A DNA stretch of 6,942 bases from positions 1-6,942 of the forward strand of contig WFQV01000266.1 of NCBI GenBank assembly GCA_015486905.1, read 5' to 3'. The stretch is from Melioribacteraceae bacterium. GTDB taxonomy: Bacteria > Bacteroidota > Ignavibacteria > Ignavibacteriales > Melioribacteraceae. Below, in pieces: positions 1 to 6,067 of this stretch; position 1 is the stretch's first letter; the number at the start of each line of letters is the position of its first letter. The position numbers and the translations under genes were made by a program. The notes below the pieces were generated by a model. That model saw nothing but the letters and a program-made list of their open reading frames with translations, did no database searches and had not been told where the DNA came from.

Positions 1-2
1 AA

Positions 3-110
3 GTTTACGGTTATGAGGATACTTACAACGGCAAATACGGCATTCCATGGTTATTTAGAGCTAAGAGAATAAGGCGAACCACCGAAAGTCCAATCGCATG
101 GGGGAATTAG
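3..110 (+). CDS. 3' end of an unidentified gene cut by the window edge
   Basis: Reading from base 3 gives 35 codons ending at TAG (108-110). The peptide looks protein-like: it is rich in Tyr, Trp, Gly and Arg, with YGYEDTYNG near the start, then GIPWLFRAKRIRR, and SPIAWGN at the C-terminus. Of the other plus frames, frame 2 stops at once and frame 1 stops at 70-72. I do not recognise the family, and the start lies outside the window. It runs opposite to the four-gene operon, with about 1 kb of repeat-rich DNA between their 3' ends. The last codons overlap one arm of an inverted repeat (73-120), so the final residues could have been acquired when a repeat landed at the gene end. The call rests only on the look of the peptide and the open frame. 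Confidence 0.45.
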   Translation, partial: VYGYEDTYNGKYGIPWLFRAKRIRRTTESPIAWGN

Positions 111-120
111 GCGGTTCGCC
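73..120. repeat. Inverted repeat at the end of the partial upstream gene
   Basis: GGCGAACCACC (73-83) pairs with GGCGGTTCGCC (110-120): 11-bp arms with one A:C mismatch and a 26-nt loop. The 3' arm begins at the last base of the TAG stop. It is followed by a C/T tract (121-135) rather than a run of T, so it is a possible RNA 3'-end hairpin for the upstream gene but not a textbook Rho-independent terminator. Confidence 0.4.
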
Positions 121-163
121 CCCTCCCCTTTCCACTTTAAGCAAAAGAAAATTATCAACACTG

Positions 164-201
164 GGGCTAAAGCCCGGAGAAATTTATTGCCGGCTTTGCC
201 G
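164..201. repeat. GC-rich hairpin pair, second half repeated inverted at 474-488
   Basis: GGGCT and AGCCC (164-175, two-base centre) form a small perfect palindrome. Just after it, TTGCCGGCTTTGCCG (187-201) is largely self-complementary. Its exact 15-base reverse complement lies at 474-488. The two copies sit in AT-rich sequence, so they look like dispersed copies of one small palindromic repeat. No function can be read from them. Confidence 0.6.
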
Positions 202-207
202 CGCTAA

Positions 208-239
208 GGATGATTGAACAGATGGATGAATGGATGGCG
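208..239 (+). repeat. Octamer tract (GGATGATT family), 4 units
   Basis: Four units in 8-base register: GGATGATT (208), GAACAGAT (216), GGATGAAT (224) and GGATGGCG (232). It follows the GC-rich hairpin pair directly. It is the same degenerate family as at 406, 838 (other strand) and 6166. Confidence 0.6.
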
Positions 240-274
240 AATTTTAAATGGTAAATCGTGAATGGTGAAGGGAG

Positions 275-314
275 TGTTGGAATAATGGAAAAATGGAATG
301 TTGGATTGTTCAAC
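275..314 (+). repeat. Diverged octamer tract, about 5 units
   Basis: Units in 8-base register are TGTTGGAA, TAATGGAA, AAATGGAA, TGTTGGAT and TGTTCAAC. The shared core is TGGAA/TGGAT in a different phase of the same TGGAT-type octamer. It is more decayed than the other tracts, so membership of the family is likely but not certain. Confidence 0.45.
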
Positions 315-405
315 ATTGACGTTTACCTCAGTCAATGTCCTAAAAATGGGAAAAAATATTTCCCTGCTTTAGCTGCATTTCTTGTTCTTTCAGGAAGAGA
401 TTAAT

Positions 406-437
406 GGATAGTTGGATGATTGGAGGGTTGAATGGCT
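406..437 (+). repeat. Octamer tract (GGATGATT family), 4 units
   Basis: Units are GGATAGTT (406), GGATGATT (414), GGAGGGTT (422) and GAATGGCT (430). The strict 8-base spacing with point changes is that of a decayed tandem repeat. A spurious open frame at 404-607 reads through it. Confidence 0.6.
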
Positions 438-473
438 GGGTTTTTGAATTTGGGATTATCAATAGTCCTATCT

Positions 474-488
474 CGGCAAAGCCGGCAA
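474..488. repeat. Second copy (inverted) of the 187-201 palindromic repeat
   Basis: CGGCAAAGCCGGCAA is the exact reverse complement of 187-201. The 15-base identity in an otherwise AT-rich region is unlikely to be chance and marks a dispersed short repeat. Confidence 0.6.
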
Positions 489-657
489 CCAATTTCCCAA
501 TTTTAATTATTACGAAAAGATTAAAATATTTTGACAAAAAAACGAAAATTTTATTGAGGATAATATTCATCCAACAATACGGGACAAGTTATGTGTTTTC
601 AATTTAGTCACGGCTTTTTCATCTGTTTATTTTTTTAGCCGCTAATTACGCGAATTT

Positions 658-678
658 AGTCTTAAGTCTCAAGCCCTA
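658..678 (+). repeat. Heptamer tract (AGTCTTA family), 3 units
   Basis: AGTCTTA (658), AGTCTCA (665) and AGCCCTA (672) follow one another in 7-base register. The same heptamer forms a clearer tract at 6384-6418 on the other side of the operon. Confidence 0.5.
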
Positions 679-775
679 CGCCTCGTGCTAAAAAATTAGC
701 AAATGAATAATTAGTAACGAGTACCAACATTAAAATCAATCTCAACCTCAACCTCTAAGCAAAAAACAAAAGAAC

Positions 776-925
776 AATCATCCAATCATCCTACCTGTCA
801 CGACGAAACCCGAGCGTAGCGAGGGCATAGTCGGATCATTCATCCATTCATCCAATCATCCAACCATCCAACAATCCATTCATCAAATCCTGCAATCACT
901 CAACAATCCATTTATCCGATAATCC
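776..925 (-). repeat. Long octamer array (AATCATCC family) interrupted by a GC-rich element
   Basis: Two exact AATCATCC units lie at 776-791. After an interruption (792-837), eleven consecutive 8-base units fill 838-925: ATTCATCC twice, AATCATCC, AACCATCC, AACAATCC, ATTCATCA, two decayed units, AACAATCC, ATTTATCC and GATAATCC. The consensus read on this strand is AATCATCC, the reverse complement of the GGATGATT tracts elsewhere. The register holds without a one-base slip over 88 bases. The units are too short and have no spacers, so it is not a CRISPR array. Confidence 0.75.
794..831 (+). repeat. GC-rich CCTGTC element, copy 1, inside the octamer array
   Basis: CCTGTCACGACGAAACCCGA (794-813) matches 6557-6576 at 18 of 20 bases and is followed by an imperfect CCC...GGG palindrome up to about 825. 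AATCATCC octamers lie on both sides, so the element looks inserted into, or built together with, the array. Confidence 0.6.
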
Positions 926-966
926 TTCTTCCGGCTTTTCATCCATGATTGATACTTCAATAGAAC

Positions 967-1000
967 ACGGATGACACGGATTCAACGGATGCTCGCGGAT
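967..1000 (+). repeat. ACGGATnnn tandem units
   Basis: ACGGATGAC (967), ACGGATTCA (976) and ACGGATGCTCG (985) are followed by CGGAT (996). This is a short degenerate array with a 9-base period, lengthening to 11 in the third unit. It is distinct from the octamer and heptamer families. Confidence 0.5.
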
Positions 1001-1006
1001 TATTTC

Positions 1007-1048
1007 ATTCATAACCTGCCTGCCGGTAGGCAGGTTCAACATTCATAA
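1007..1048. repeat. 24-bp palindrome flanked by 8-bp direct repeats
   Basis: Arms AACCTGCCT (1013-1021) and AGGCAGGTT (1028-1036) are perfectly complementary around GCCGGT. ATTCATAA occurs immediately outside on both sides (1007-1014 and 1041-1048), overlapping the left arm by two bases. A palindrome between short direct repeats is what a tiny non-autonomous insertion with target duplication would look like, although the AT-rich direct repeat could be chance. It lies about 70 nt after the operon stop. No T-run follows it on the minus strand, so it is not a standard terminator, but it could protect the transcript end. Confidence 0.6.
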
Positions 1049-1066
1049 TTTTTTGTTCACTGTCCT

Positions 1067-1090
1067 CTTCTTTGCCTCTTTGTCCCTTTG
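1067..1090 (-). repeat. CTTTG octamer units downstream of the operon
   Basis: CTTCTTTG, CCTCTTTG and TCCCTTTG follow each other in 8-base register. On the transcribed minus strand this gives a purine-rich CAAAGAGG-type tract just after the DUF493 stop. It is another short degenerate tandem repeat, unrelated in sequence to GGATGATT. Confidence 0.5.
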
Positions 1091-1106
1091 CACCTCCATC
1101 AACAAT

Positions 1107-1373
1107 TCATAGTACAATAGAAATTGTGTCTTCAGCTTCCAAAAGTTGATAAAGTTTGTCTTTTGTATCTTCGTCGGGGACATCAACAACTACTCTAAAA
1201 CTGTAGTACTTCCCTTTCTTGCTAACTTTTGACGGTGAAAATTCGTAATTGTATTTACCTAAAATTTTTTCAAGTGTTTGCTCTATCACCAAAGGGTCTT
1301 TAACAATCACCGTGTAAGTCCAATCGCAGGGGTAAGAAATAATGGGGCGGTCTGAGGAAGAATCAATTATCAT
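1107..1373 (-). CDS. DUF493 / YbeD-family small protein
   Basis: Complete 88-aa protein of the DUF493 (UPF0250, YbeD) family. The recognisable pattern is YPCDWTYTVIVKD (14-26), a helix with a hydrophobic face, SKKGKYYSFRVVVDV (51-65), another helix (YQLLEAED) and the conserved hydrophobic end TISIVL. E. coli YbeD, about 87 aa, has the same plan (FPTPFTYKVMG, SSKGNYHSVSI, final RMVL) and an ACT-like fold resembling allosteric domains. The molecular role of the family is not settled; a cytosolic, possibly regulatory, role is inferred. The ATG at 1373-1371 has AGGGGG five bases upstream. The gene overlaps the end of the GH13 gene by 11 bp, so the two are probably translationally coupled. It is the last gene of the operon and its TGA is at 1109-1107. 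Length is typical and nothing is missing. Confidence 0.88.
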   Translation of the reverse strand: MIIDSSSDRPIISYPCDWTYTVIVKDPLVIEQTLEKILGKYNYEFSPSKVSKKGKYYSFRVVVDVPDEDTKDKLYQLLEAEDTISIVL

Positions 1374-3234
1374 CGTTTCCCCCTAACAAATAAAGGTTAA
1401 ACGACATTGGAGCAAGTTTCAGCTTGCTATTATTGAGTAAAACAACTTTCTTATTATTTAAAAGATTAAAAATCTTCGAGTTCCCAATTACGTATTTTTC
1501 TTTAGACAAGTTAAAATTCGTTCCTTCGTTTTTTTCATTTACCACAACCATTATTTTTTGATTCTTAAATATTCGGAAATAAACATAAACTCCTTTCTCC
1601 GGCGGGAAATGAAGTAATTTACCTTTGCGCATTGCCGCATATTTTTTACGTAAATGGAGTAGCGTTCGCGTAAAATTAAAAATTTCATTTTGCCTTGCGT
1701 TTCTTCCCTTGGCAGTAAAGGCATTAACGGAATCAACCGGAAAACCGCCCGGAAAGTGCGCACGAATTCTCCCGTCATGTCCCCCGCCGTTCATTCCGAT
1801 TTCCGTACCGTAAAGTATTTGCGGAATGCCCCGCGTAGTTAAAAGCATTCCAAGAGCCATTTTAAATTTTCGCAAATCATTTTTAGCATCGTACATCGCT
1901 CGGTCAATGTCGTGATTGTCCAAGAATGTCAGCAGCATTCGAGGATTCCGATAAACAAAATCCTCAGCCAATGTTTCATAGATATTATTAAGTGTTTTTT
2001 CACCTTTAAGAAAACCCACAAATGCTTCGTTCAATGCGTAATCCGTAACCGAAGGCAGATGCGAATTAAAACCTCTGTTAATTACCGGGTTAGCCTGGTA
2101 CTCCGAAATAAAAACCGGTTCGCCTTTCCAAATTTCAGCTACAATATTAAAGTGCGGGTAATCCTTAAAAATCGTTTCCGCCCAGCGTGCCATATATTTC
2201 AAATCGTTGTATGGGTAAGTATCTTCGCGGATTCCGTCTATTCCCAAATATTGAATCCACCAGATAGTGTTTTCAATCATGTAGTTTGCAAGGTACTTAT
2301 CCGATTTGTTCAAGTCCGGCATGTAATCCGTAAACCAGCCTTCGACGGTTTGGTGCGGTGTAACGGTGTCCCCGTGAACATCAAAAAAAGCTATTTTATT
2401 GTGATGCGCAGGCAGAAAATTTTTAACCGTACCATGAAACCAATCCTTCATCGGAGTGTCTTTAACCCAAGGATGATTAATTCCTATGTGGTTGTCCACG
2501 TGGTCCATTATTATTTTAATTCCCCTTTTATGAGCTTCTTTAACGAGCTTCTTGTAAATGGCGTTCGTACCGAAGCGAGGGTCAACTTTGTACAAATCGG
2601 TTGCGGCGTAACCGTGGTAACTCATCCACATATTATTTTCCAGAACGGGAGTAATCCAAAGGGCGGTAACTCCCAAATCTTTAAGGTAATCCAGTTTTGA
2701 AATAATTCCTTTCAAGTCCCCGCCGTGCCGACCGTTCAAAGTGTAAGGTTTAAATTCATCCTTTGAATTCGGGATTGTCTCGTTAGTTGTGTCGCCGTCG
2801 CAAAAGCGGTCAACGAAAATTAAATAGACGACATCGTTTTCGTCAAAGCCTGCTTGGGTTTTGGAACTGTTGTCCCTCTCAAGTACCTTAAAACCAACAG
2901 TTTGCTTCTCATCTTTTTTCGCAAATGTTAACGGGTAAACCCCTGCGTTTAAATTTCCTGTTTTAACAAAAACGAAAAGGTAATTTTTAGAATCCGCTTT
3001 TAGGGTTTTGACTATCGGAAAATTTCTTTTAGGCGAAGCAACAGAAACACCGCTCAAGTTTTTCCCGTAAACCATTAATTCAATTGTGTCGGGTTTGAGA
3101 TTTGTCCACCAATTAGGAGGCTCGATTTTTTCAACAGTAAAGGATTGAGCGAAAAGCGTTGAAGCAAAAAGAAGCGGAAAAAGAAATCTCAGCTTGAGAT
3201 TTTTATTTGTAAAAATCAAATTTAAATTAAACAA
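1363..3234 (-). CDS. Secreted GH13 alpha-glucan hydrolase, cyclomaltodextrinase/neopullulanase (SusA) type
   Basis: Predicted periplasmic or surface enzyme, 623 aa, that cleaves alpha-1,4 bonds of cyclodextrins, maltodextrins or pullulan. The signal peptide has a basic stretch (KNLKLR, 11-16), a hydrophobic core (17-28) and likely cleavage after LFA (29/30). A cyclomaltodextrinase-type beta-sandwich N-domain starts at EPPNWW (38-43) and ends near 118. The GH13 barrel runs from about 133 to 515: RHGGDLKGI (169-177), region I DHVDNH (244-249), MPDLN (305-309), nucleophile D338 in GIREDTY, acid/base E367 in VAEIW, and D442 in FLDNHD (437-442). HDGRIR and FPGG (486-497) are typical of SusA-like enzymes. 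A C-terminal beta domain covers about 540-617. Length fits SusA (about 617 aa). The start is TTG (3234), 23 nt after pgi; no ATG or GTG exists upstream in frame. Exact substrate cannot be read from sequence. Confidence 0.9.
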   Translation of the reverse strand: MFNLNLIFTNKNLKLRFLFPLLFASTLFAQSFTVEKIEPPNWWTNLKPDTIELMVYGKNLSGVSVASPKRNFPIVKTLKADSKNYLFVFVKTGNLNAGVYPLTFAKKDEKQTVGFKVLERDNSSKTQAGFDENDVVYLIFVDRFCDGDTTNETIPNSKDEFKPYTLNGRHGGDLKGIISKLDYLKDLGVTALWITPVLENNMWMSYHGYAATDLYKVDPRFGTNAIYKKLVKEAHKRGIKIIMDHVDNHIGINHPWVKDTPMKDWFHGTVKNFLPAHHNKIAFFDVHGDTVTPHQTVEGWFTDYMPDLNKSDKYLANYMIENTIWWIQYLGIDGIREDTYPYNDLKYMARWAETIFKDYPHFNIVAEIWKGEPVFISEYQANPVINRGFNSHLPSVTDYALNEAFVGFLKGEKTLNNIYETLAEDFVYRNPRMLLTFLDNHDIDRAMYDAKNDLRKFKMALGMLLTTRGIPQILYGTEIGMNGGGHDGRIRAHFPGGFPVDSVNAFTAKGRNARQNEIFNFTRTLLHLRKKYAAMRKGKLLHFPPEKGVYVYFRIFKNQKIMVVVNEKNEGTNFNLSKEKYVIGNSKIFNLLNNKKVVLLNNSKLKLAPMSFNLYLLGGNDDN

Positions 3235-3236
3235 GT

Positions 3237-3241
3237 TCCTT
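3237..3241 (-). promoter_or_regulatory. AAGGA ribosome-binding site unusually close to the TTG start
   Basis: AAGGA ends only two bases before the TTG at 3234-3232, which is closer than the usual 5-9. The next in-frame TTG (codon 6, 3219) would put it 17 bases away, which is too far. An ATT at 3252-3250 is in frame but would be a very rare start and would lie upstream of the AAGGA. The signal peptide is intact with any of these starts. TTG 3234 is the best choice, and translation may depend partly on coupling to pgi. Confidence 0.45.
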
Positions 3242-3257
3242 TTAGCCGTAATTATTT

Positions 3258-4967
3258 CTAAAACTGAATTGAATGTAGAACGTCAATTATTTCGTTCAAA
3301 ACGCCGTAAAGATTTTTCTTAACTTCAATTCTCAAAACTTTCCTTTCGGCATCCATCAGGGCGACTCTATCGCCAAGGGACTCGGCATCTAACAAAACGC
3401 CAAATGAAATATCCGATTCATCGCTGCCGGCTTCATTAGGAATAGGTAAATCGGTATCGCCTACGTAAACTACCTGAACGCAGAAACCGTTACGCCCGTC
3501 CCCTTTGTGCAGCTGACCAGTAGAGTGCAGGAAGCGGGGTCCGTAACCGAACGTAGAAACAAGACCGAATCTTCTTGCCAATACCGTACGTGCTTCCAAA
3601 ACTTTTTCTTCAATTAATGAATCGTACGGTACATAAAATTGAATTGCCACGTAAGGGTTTACCTTTTCCCAGCGGTTGCCGAAAAACTCTCTGATAATAA
3701 AACTTAAAGAATTTGATTTGGATTTTTCGTCGATAACCGCTTTTAAATTTTCGTCTTCGTAACAGTAATCAATTTCAGACAACTTTTGAGAAAGTTTGTA
3801 TTCCTCAAGCATTTCTCTTGCGGCGGCTTTTGTTGCTTCCACATTAGGCTGATTAAAAGGATGAATTTTTAAGAAATAACCCGCTACCGCAGTAGCAAAT
3901 TCCCAGACAAAAAATGCGGGAGCAATATCATATTCATCTTCAAAAACCATTTCAATAATAGGGACATCTCTTTTTTCCAACAGTTCAATAATCTGCGGGT
4001 CGGTGCGCACATCGGAGTAGCGCAAAACCACTGCAATTCTGTCCCTGCTGTAAGAATTTATTATTTGCTGATTTTCATCCAAGACAGGCAAAATTCCCTT
4101 TTTACTTTTACCCGTGCTTTCGGCAATTAACTGTTCCGCCCAATAGCTAAAAGCGTTCAATTTACCTTGAGCGATAAAAGAAAGTTTGTCCTTCCCCTTT
4201 TTGTAAAGAGCCCCAAGCGCAGCACCTATCTCCGCTCCGCAAATCTCGGAGCTTTCCCCTTTGTGATTTTTAGAAAAGCCGTATTTCTCTTCGACACGTT
4301 CTAAAAGTAAATTCAAATCCACACCAATTAAAGCGGCGGGCAATAAACCGAAATAAGAGAGAGCGGAGAATCTGCCGCCTATGTTGGGGTCATTCAAAAA
4401 AGTTTCGTGGAAATTTAACTCGGCAGCTAAGTTTTCCAATTTACTTCCCGGGTCCGTAATTGCAACGAAATGTTTACCTGCTTTTATCTTACCGAGTTTT
4501 TTAATTGAAAAGTTGTAGAAATATTTCATAAGTGAAAGTGTTTCTACCGTCCCGCCGGATTTGGTAGAGACAAGGTAAAGAGTTTCCTCGGGATTAAATT
4601 CCTGAGCATATTTTGCGACCATCGCAGGGTGTGTACTGTCAAGTACTTTTAATTTAAGGGTTTCGGAAGTAAACATTTTCGAGAATACTTCGGGTGCAAG
4701 GCTACTGCCTCCCATTCCAAGCAAAAGGACGTTCTTGAATCCTTCACTTTTTATTTCATCGACAAAATCCCGAATTCGCTTAACGTGGGATTTCATCCTT
4801 TGTGGTACGTCTAACCAGCCGAGTCGGTTTGTAATCTCGTCGTGTGAATTGCTCCAAAGCGTGTAATCTTTCTTCCATATTCTTTCCACCACACGGTCAT
4901 TGCTTAATTGTTCGCGTGCAACTTGAAAATCTTCGAGATAACCTCTTAAATTAAATTGAATGTCCAT
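3258..4967 (-). CDS. pgi: Glucose-6-phosphate isomerase, type normally fused to transaldolase
   Basis: Cytosolic interconversion of glucose-6-P and fructose-6-P; 569 aa. The tandem SIS sugar-phosphate fold is marked by GMGGSSLAPEV (84-94), STKSGGTVET (134-143) and GGRFS (197-201). The probable catalytic base is E283 in AESTGK, and FNQPNVEATK (371-380) is the conserved C-terminal PGI motif carrying the active-site lysine (K380 by analogy). A further domain follows, with LHSTGQLHKG (480-489). That extension is what I know from the PGI half of bifunctional transaldolase/phosphoglucose isomerases (about 930-950 aa); the two proteins here add up to 933 aa. ATG (4967-4965) shares its A with the tal stop (TAATG), with weak GAGAG six bases upstream, so translation probably reinitiates from tal. 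Both reading frames are clean, so this is a true two-gene arrangement rather than an obvious frameshift. Confidence 0.93.
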   Translation of the reverse strand: MDIQFNLRGYLEDFQVAREQLSNDRVVERIWKKDYTLWSNSHDEITNRLGWLDVPQRMKSHVKRIRDFVDEIKSEGFKNVLLLGMGGSSLAPEVFSKMFTSETLKLKVLDSTHPAMVAKYAQEFNPEETLYLVSTKSGGTVETLSLMKYFYNFSIKKLGKIKAGKHFVAITDPGSKLENLAAELNFHETFLNDPNIGGRFSALSYFGLLPAALIGVDLNLLLERVEEKYGFSKNHKGESSEICGAEIGAALGALYKKGKDKLSFIAQGKLNAFSYWAEQLIAESTGKSKKGILPVLDENQQIINSYSRDRIAVVLRYSDVRTDPQIIELLEKRDVPIIEMVFEDEYDIAPAFFVWEFATAVAGYFLKIHPFNQPNVEATKAAAREMLEEYKLSQKLSEIDYCYEDENLKAVIDEKSKSNSLSFIIREFFGNRWEKVNPYVAIQFYVPYDSLIEEKVLEARTVLARRFGLVSTFGYGPRFLHSTGQLHKGDGRNGFCVQVVYVGDTDLPIPNEAGSDESDISFGVLLDAESLGDRVALMDAERKVLRIEVKKNLYGVLNEIIDVLHSIQF

Positions 4968-6061
4968 TATTTACTCTCAAATACTTGTTTCTTTTTTTCA
5001 ATAGCATCAAGGAGCAAGTGAAAAGCATCAGAAAATGCTTTAACTCCGTCAACCTGAAGTTGTTCCGTTATCCCTTTCAAATCGATTCCTCTTTCGGCAA
5101 TCTCACCGAGTAATTTTACAGCTTCTTCCACGCCGTTATCAATAGTTATTTCAGCTTTTCCGTGGTTAATAAAGGCATCCAAAGTAGCCGGAGGTATTGT
5201 GTTAACGGTTTTTTCACCGATTAATTCCTGGACGTAAAGGATGTCGGAGTAATCGGGATTTTTAGTGCTTGTGCTTGCCCAAAGAAGTCTTTGCGGTTTT
5301 GCACCTTGAGCCTCCAAATTTTTCCAGCGTTGGCTATTTAAAATTTCAACAAATTTTTTGTAGGCAACTTTTGAATTCGCTATCGCCGTTTTGCCTAAGT
5401 ATTCGTTCAGTCCCAATTCCTTTAACTGCTTGTCGGTGTAAGTATCAACACGGCTTACGAAAAAAGAAGCCACAGAAGCAATTTTCGAAACATCTCCGCC
5501 GCCGGCAGCGAGCTTTTCCAATCCCTCGATGTAAGCCTCTGAAATCTGCAAATAATTTTCAATTGAAAAAATAAGCGTTACGTTTACATTTACGCCTTCG
5601 CTTATTAAAGTTGTAATTGAAGGAATACCTTCTGCCGTAGCGGGGACTTTAATCATGATGTTAGGCATATTCAGCTCATTAAAAAGTCTTCTTGCCTCTT
5701 CAATTGTCTTCCCGGTTTCATTCGCTAAATCGGGATTTACTTCCAAACTCACGTAACCGTCCAACCCCGAAGTTTTTTCGTAAACGGCAAGCATCTTTTC
5801 GGCAGCTAATTTAATATCTTTTTTTACCAAGTTCTCGTAAACGTCAAAAGTTGTTAAGGTTTTTAAGTCAAGGTTTTTAAAATCTTCATCGTAAAGGTCG
5901 CTGCCGGAAATAGCTTTTTGAAAAATCGAAGGATTACTTGTAACTCCGCGCACTCCTTTATTAATTAATGAATCGAGTGAACCGTTTAAAATAATGTCCC
6001 TTTTAATAAAATCGTACCATACAGATTGCCCCAATTCCGCAAGTTGTTGGAGAATATTCAT
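4967..6061 (-). CDS. tal: Transaldolase
   Basis: Transaldolase of the non-oxidative pentose phosphate pathway, 364 aa. It moves a dihydroxyacetone unit between sedoheptulose-7-P and glyceraldehyde-3-P to give erythrose-4-P and fructose-6-P. Motifs in order: SVWYDFIKR with D17, TSNPSIF (41-47), VSLEVNP with E107, IKVPAT with the Schiff-base lysine K138, NVNVTLIFS (158-166), VASFFVSRVDT (197-207), WASTSTKNP (261-269) and NTIPPATLDAF (287-297). D17, E107 and K138 are the expected catalytic set. The length and the WASTSTKNP motif place it with the long transaldolases (TalA/actinobacterial and Tal-Pgi fusion type), not the short FSA/TalC form. Start ATG 6061 has AAGGAAAGG six bases upstream. It is the first gene of the operon, directly behind a predicted promoter, and its product feeds fructose-6-P to the next gene product, PGI. 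Confidence 0.95.
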   Translation of the reverse strand: MNILQQLAELGQSVWYDFIKRDIILNGSLDSLINKGVRGVTSNPSIFQKAISGSDLYDEDFKNLDLKTLTTFDVYENLVKKDIKLAAEKMLAVYEKTSGLDGYVSLEVNPDLANETGKTIEEARRLFNELNMPNIMIKVPATAEGIPSITTLISEGVNVNVTLIFSIENYLQISEAYIEGLEKLAAGGGDVSKIASVASFFVSRVDTYTDKQLKELGLNEYLGKTAIANSKVAYKKFVEILNSQRWKNLEAQGAKPQRLLWASTSTKNPDYSDILYVQELIGEKTVNTIPPATLDAFINHGKAEITIDNGVEEAVKLLGEIAERGIDLKGITEQLQVDGVKAFSDAFHLLLDAIEKKKQVFESK

Positions 6062-6067
6062 TTTGTA

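Larger units (their letters stand above)
111..1106. other. Repeat-rich non-coding flank without a credible gene
   Basis: This roughly 1-kb stretch separates the partial gene from the 3' end of the operon, so the two transcripts converge here. Open frames of 67 aa (plus, 404-607) and 76 aa (minus, 340-570) exist, but they run through octamer repeats, overlap each other on opposite strands and show no domain or ribosome-binding context. What the region does hold is listed separately: octamer tracts, a heptamer tract, GC-rich palindromes, ACGGAT and CTTTG tandem units. There is also a short CTCAAC repeat (741-755, two and a half units). The stretch 489-637 is AT-rich and I see nothing specific in it. 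Confidence 0.7.

Noticed and set aside
531..564. Sigma-70 promoter from TTGACA (531-536) and GATAAT (559-564)
   Set aside because: The spacing is 22 bases, too long, and no gene follows.
340..607. Overlapping open frames of 76 aa (minus) and 67 aa (plus)
   Set aside because: They read through octamer repeats and each other, lack ribosome-binding context and show no recognisable domain.
838..925. Possible CRISPR array
   Set aside because: The repeat is only 8 bases, contiguous and without unique spacers, and no cas gene is present.
1013..1036. Rho-independent terminator of the operon
   Set aside because: On the minus strand the hairpin is followed by ATGAATGAAATAATCC without a T-run; only a general 3'-end hairpin role remains possible.
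1912..2700. 262-codon open frame on the plus strand
   Set aside because: It lies antisense within the GH13 gene, whose motifs prove the minus strand is coding here; the antisense translation shows no domain pattern.
4960..4975. Frameshift breaking a Tal-Pgi fusion
   Set aside because: The TAATG junction, an ATG start and clean, full-length domains on each side fit two natural genes better; read-level support would settle it.
5269..5574. 101-codon open frame on the plus strand
   Set aside because: Antisense shadow of the transaldolase gene.
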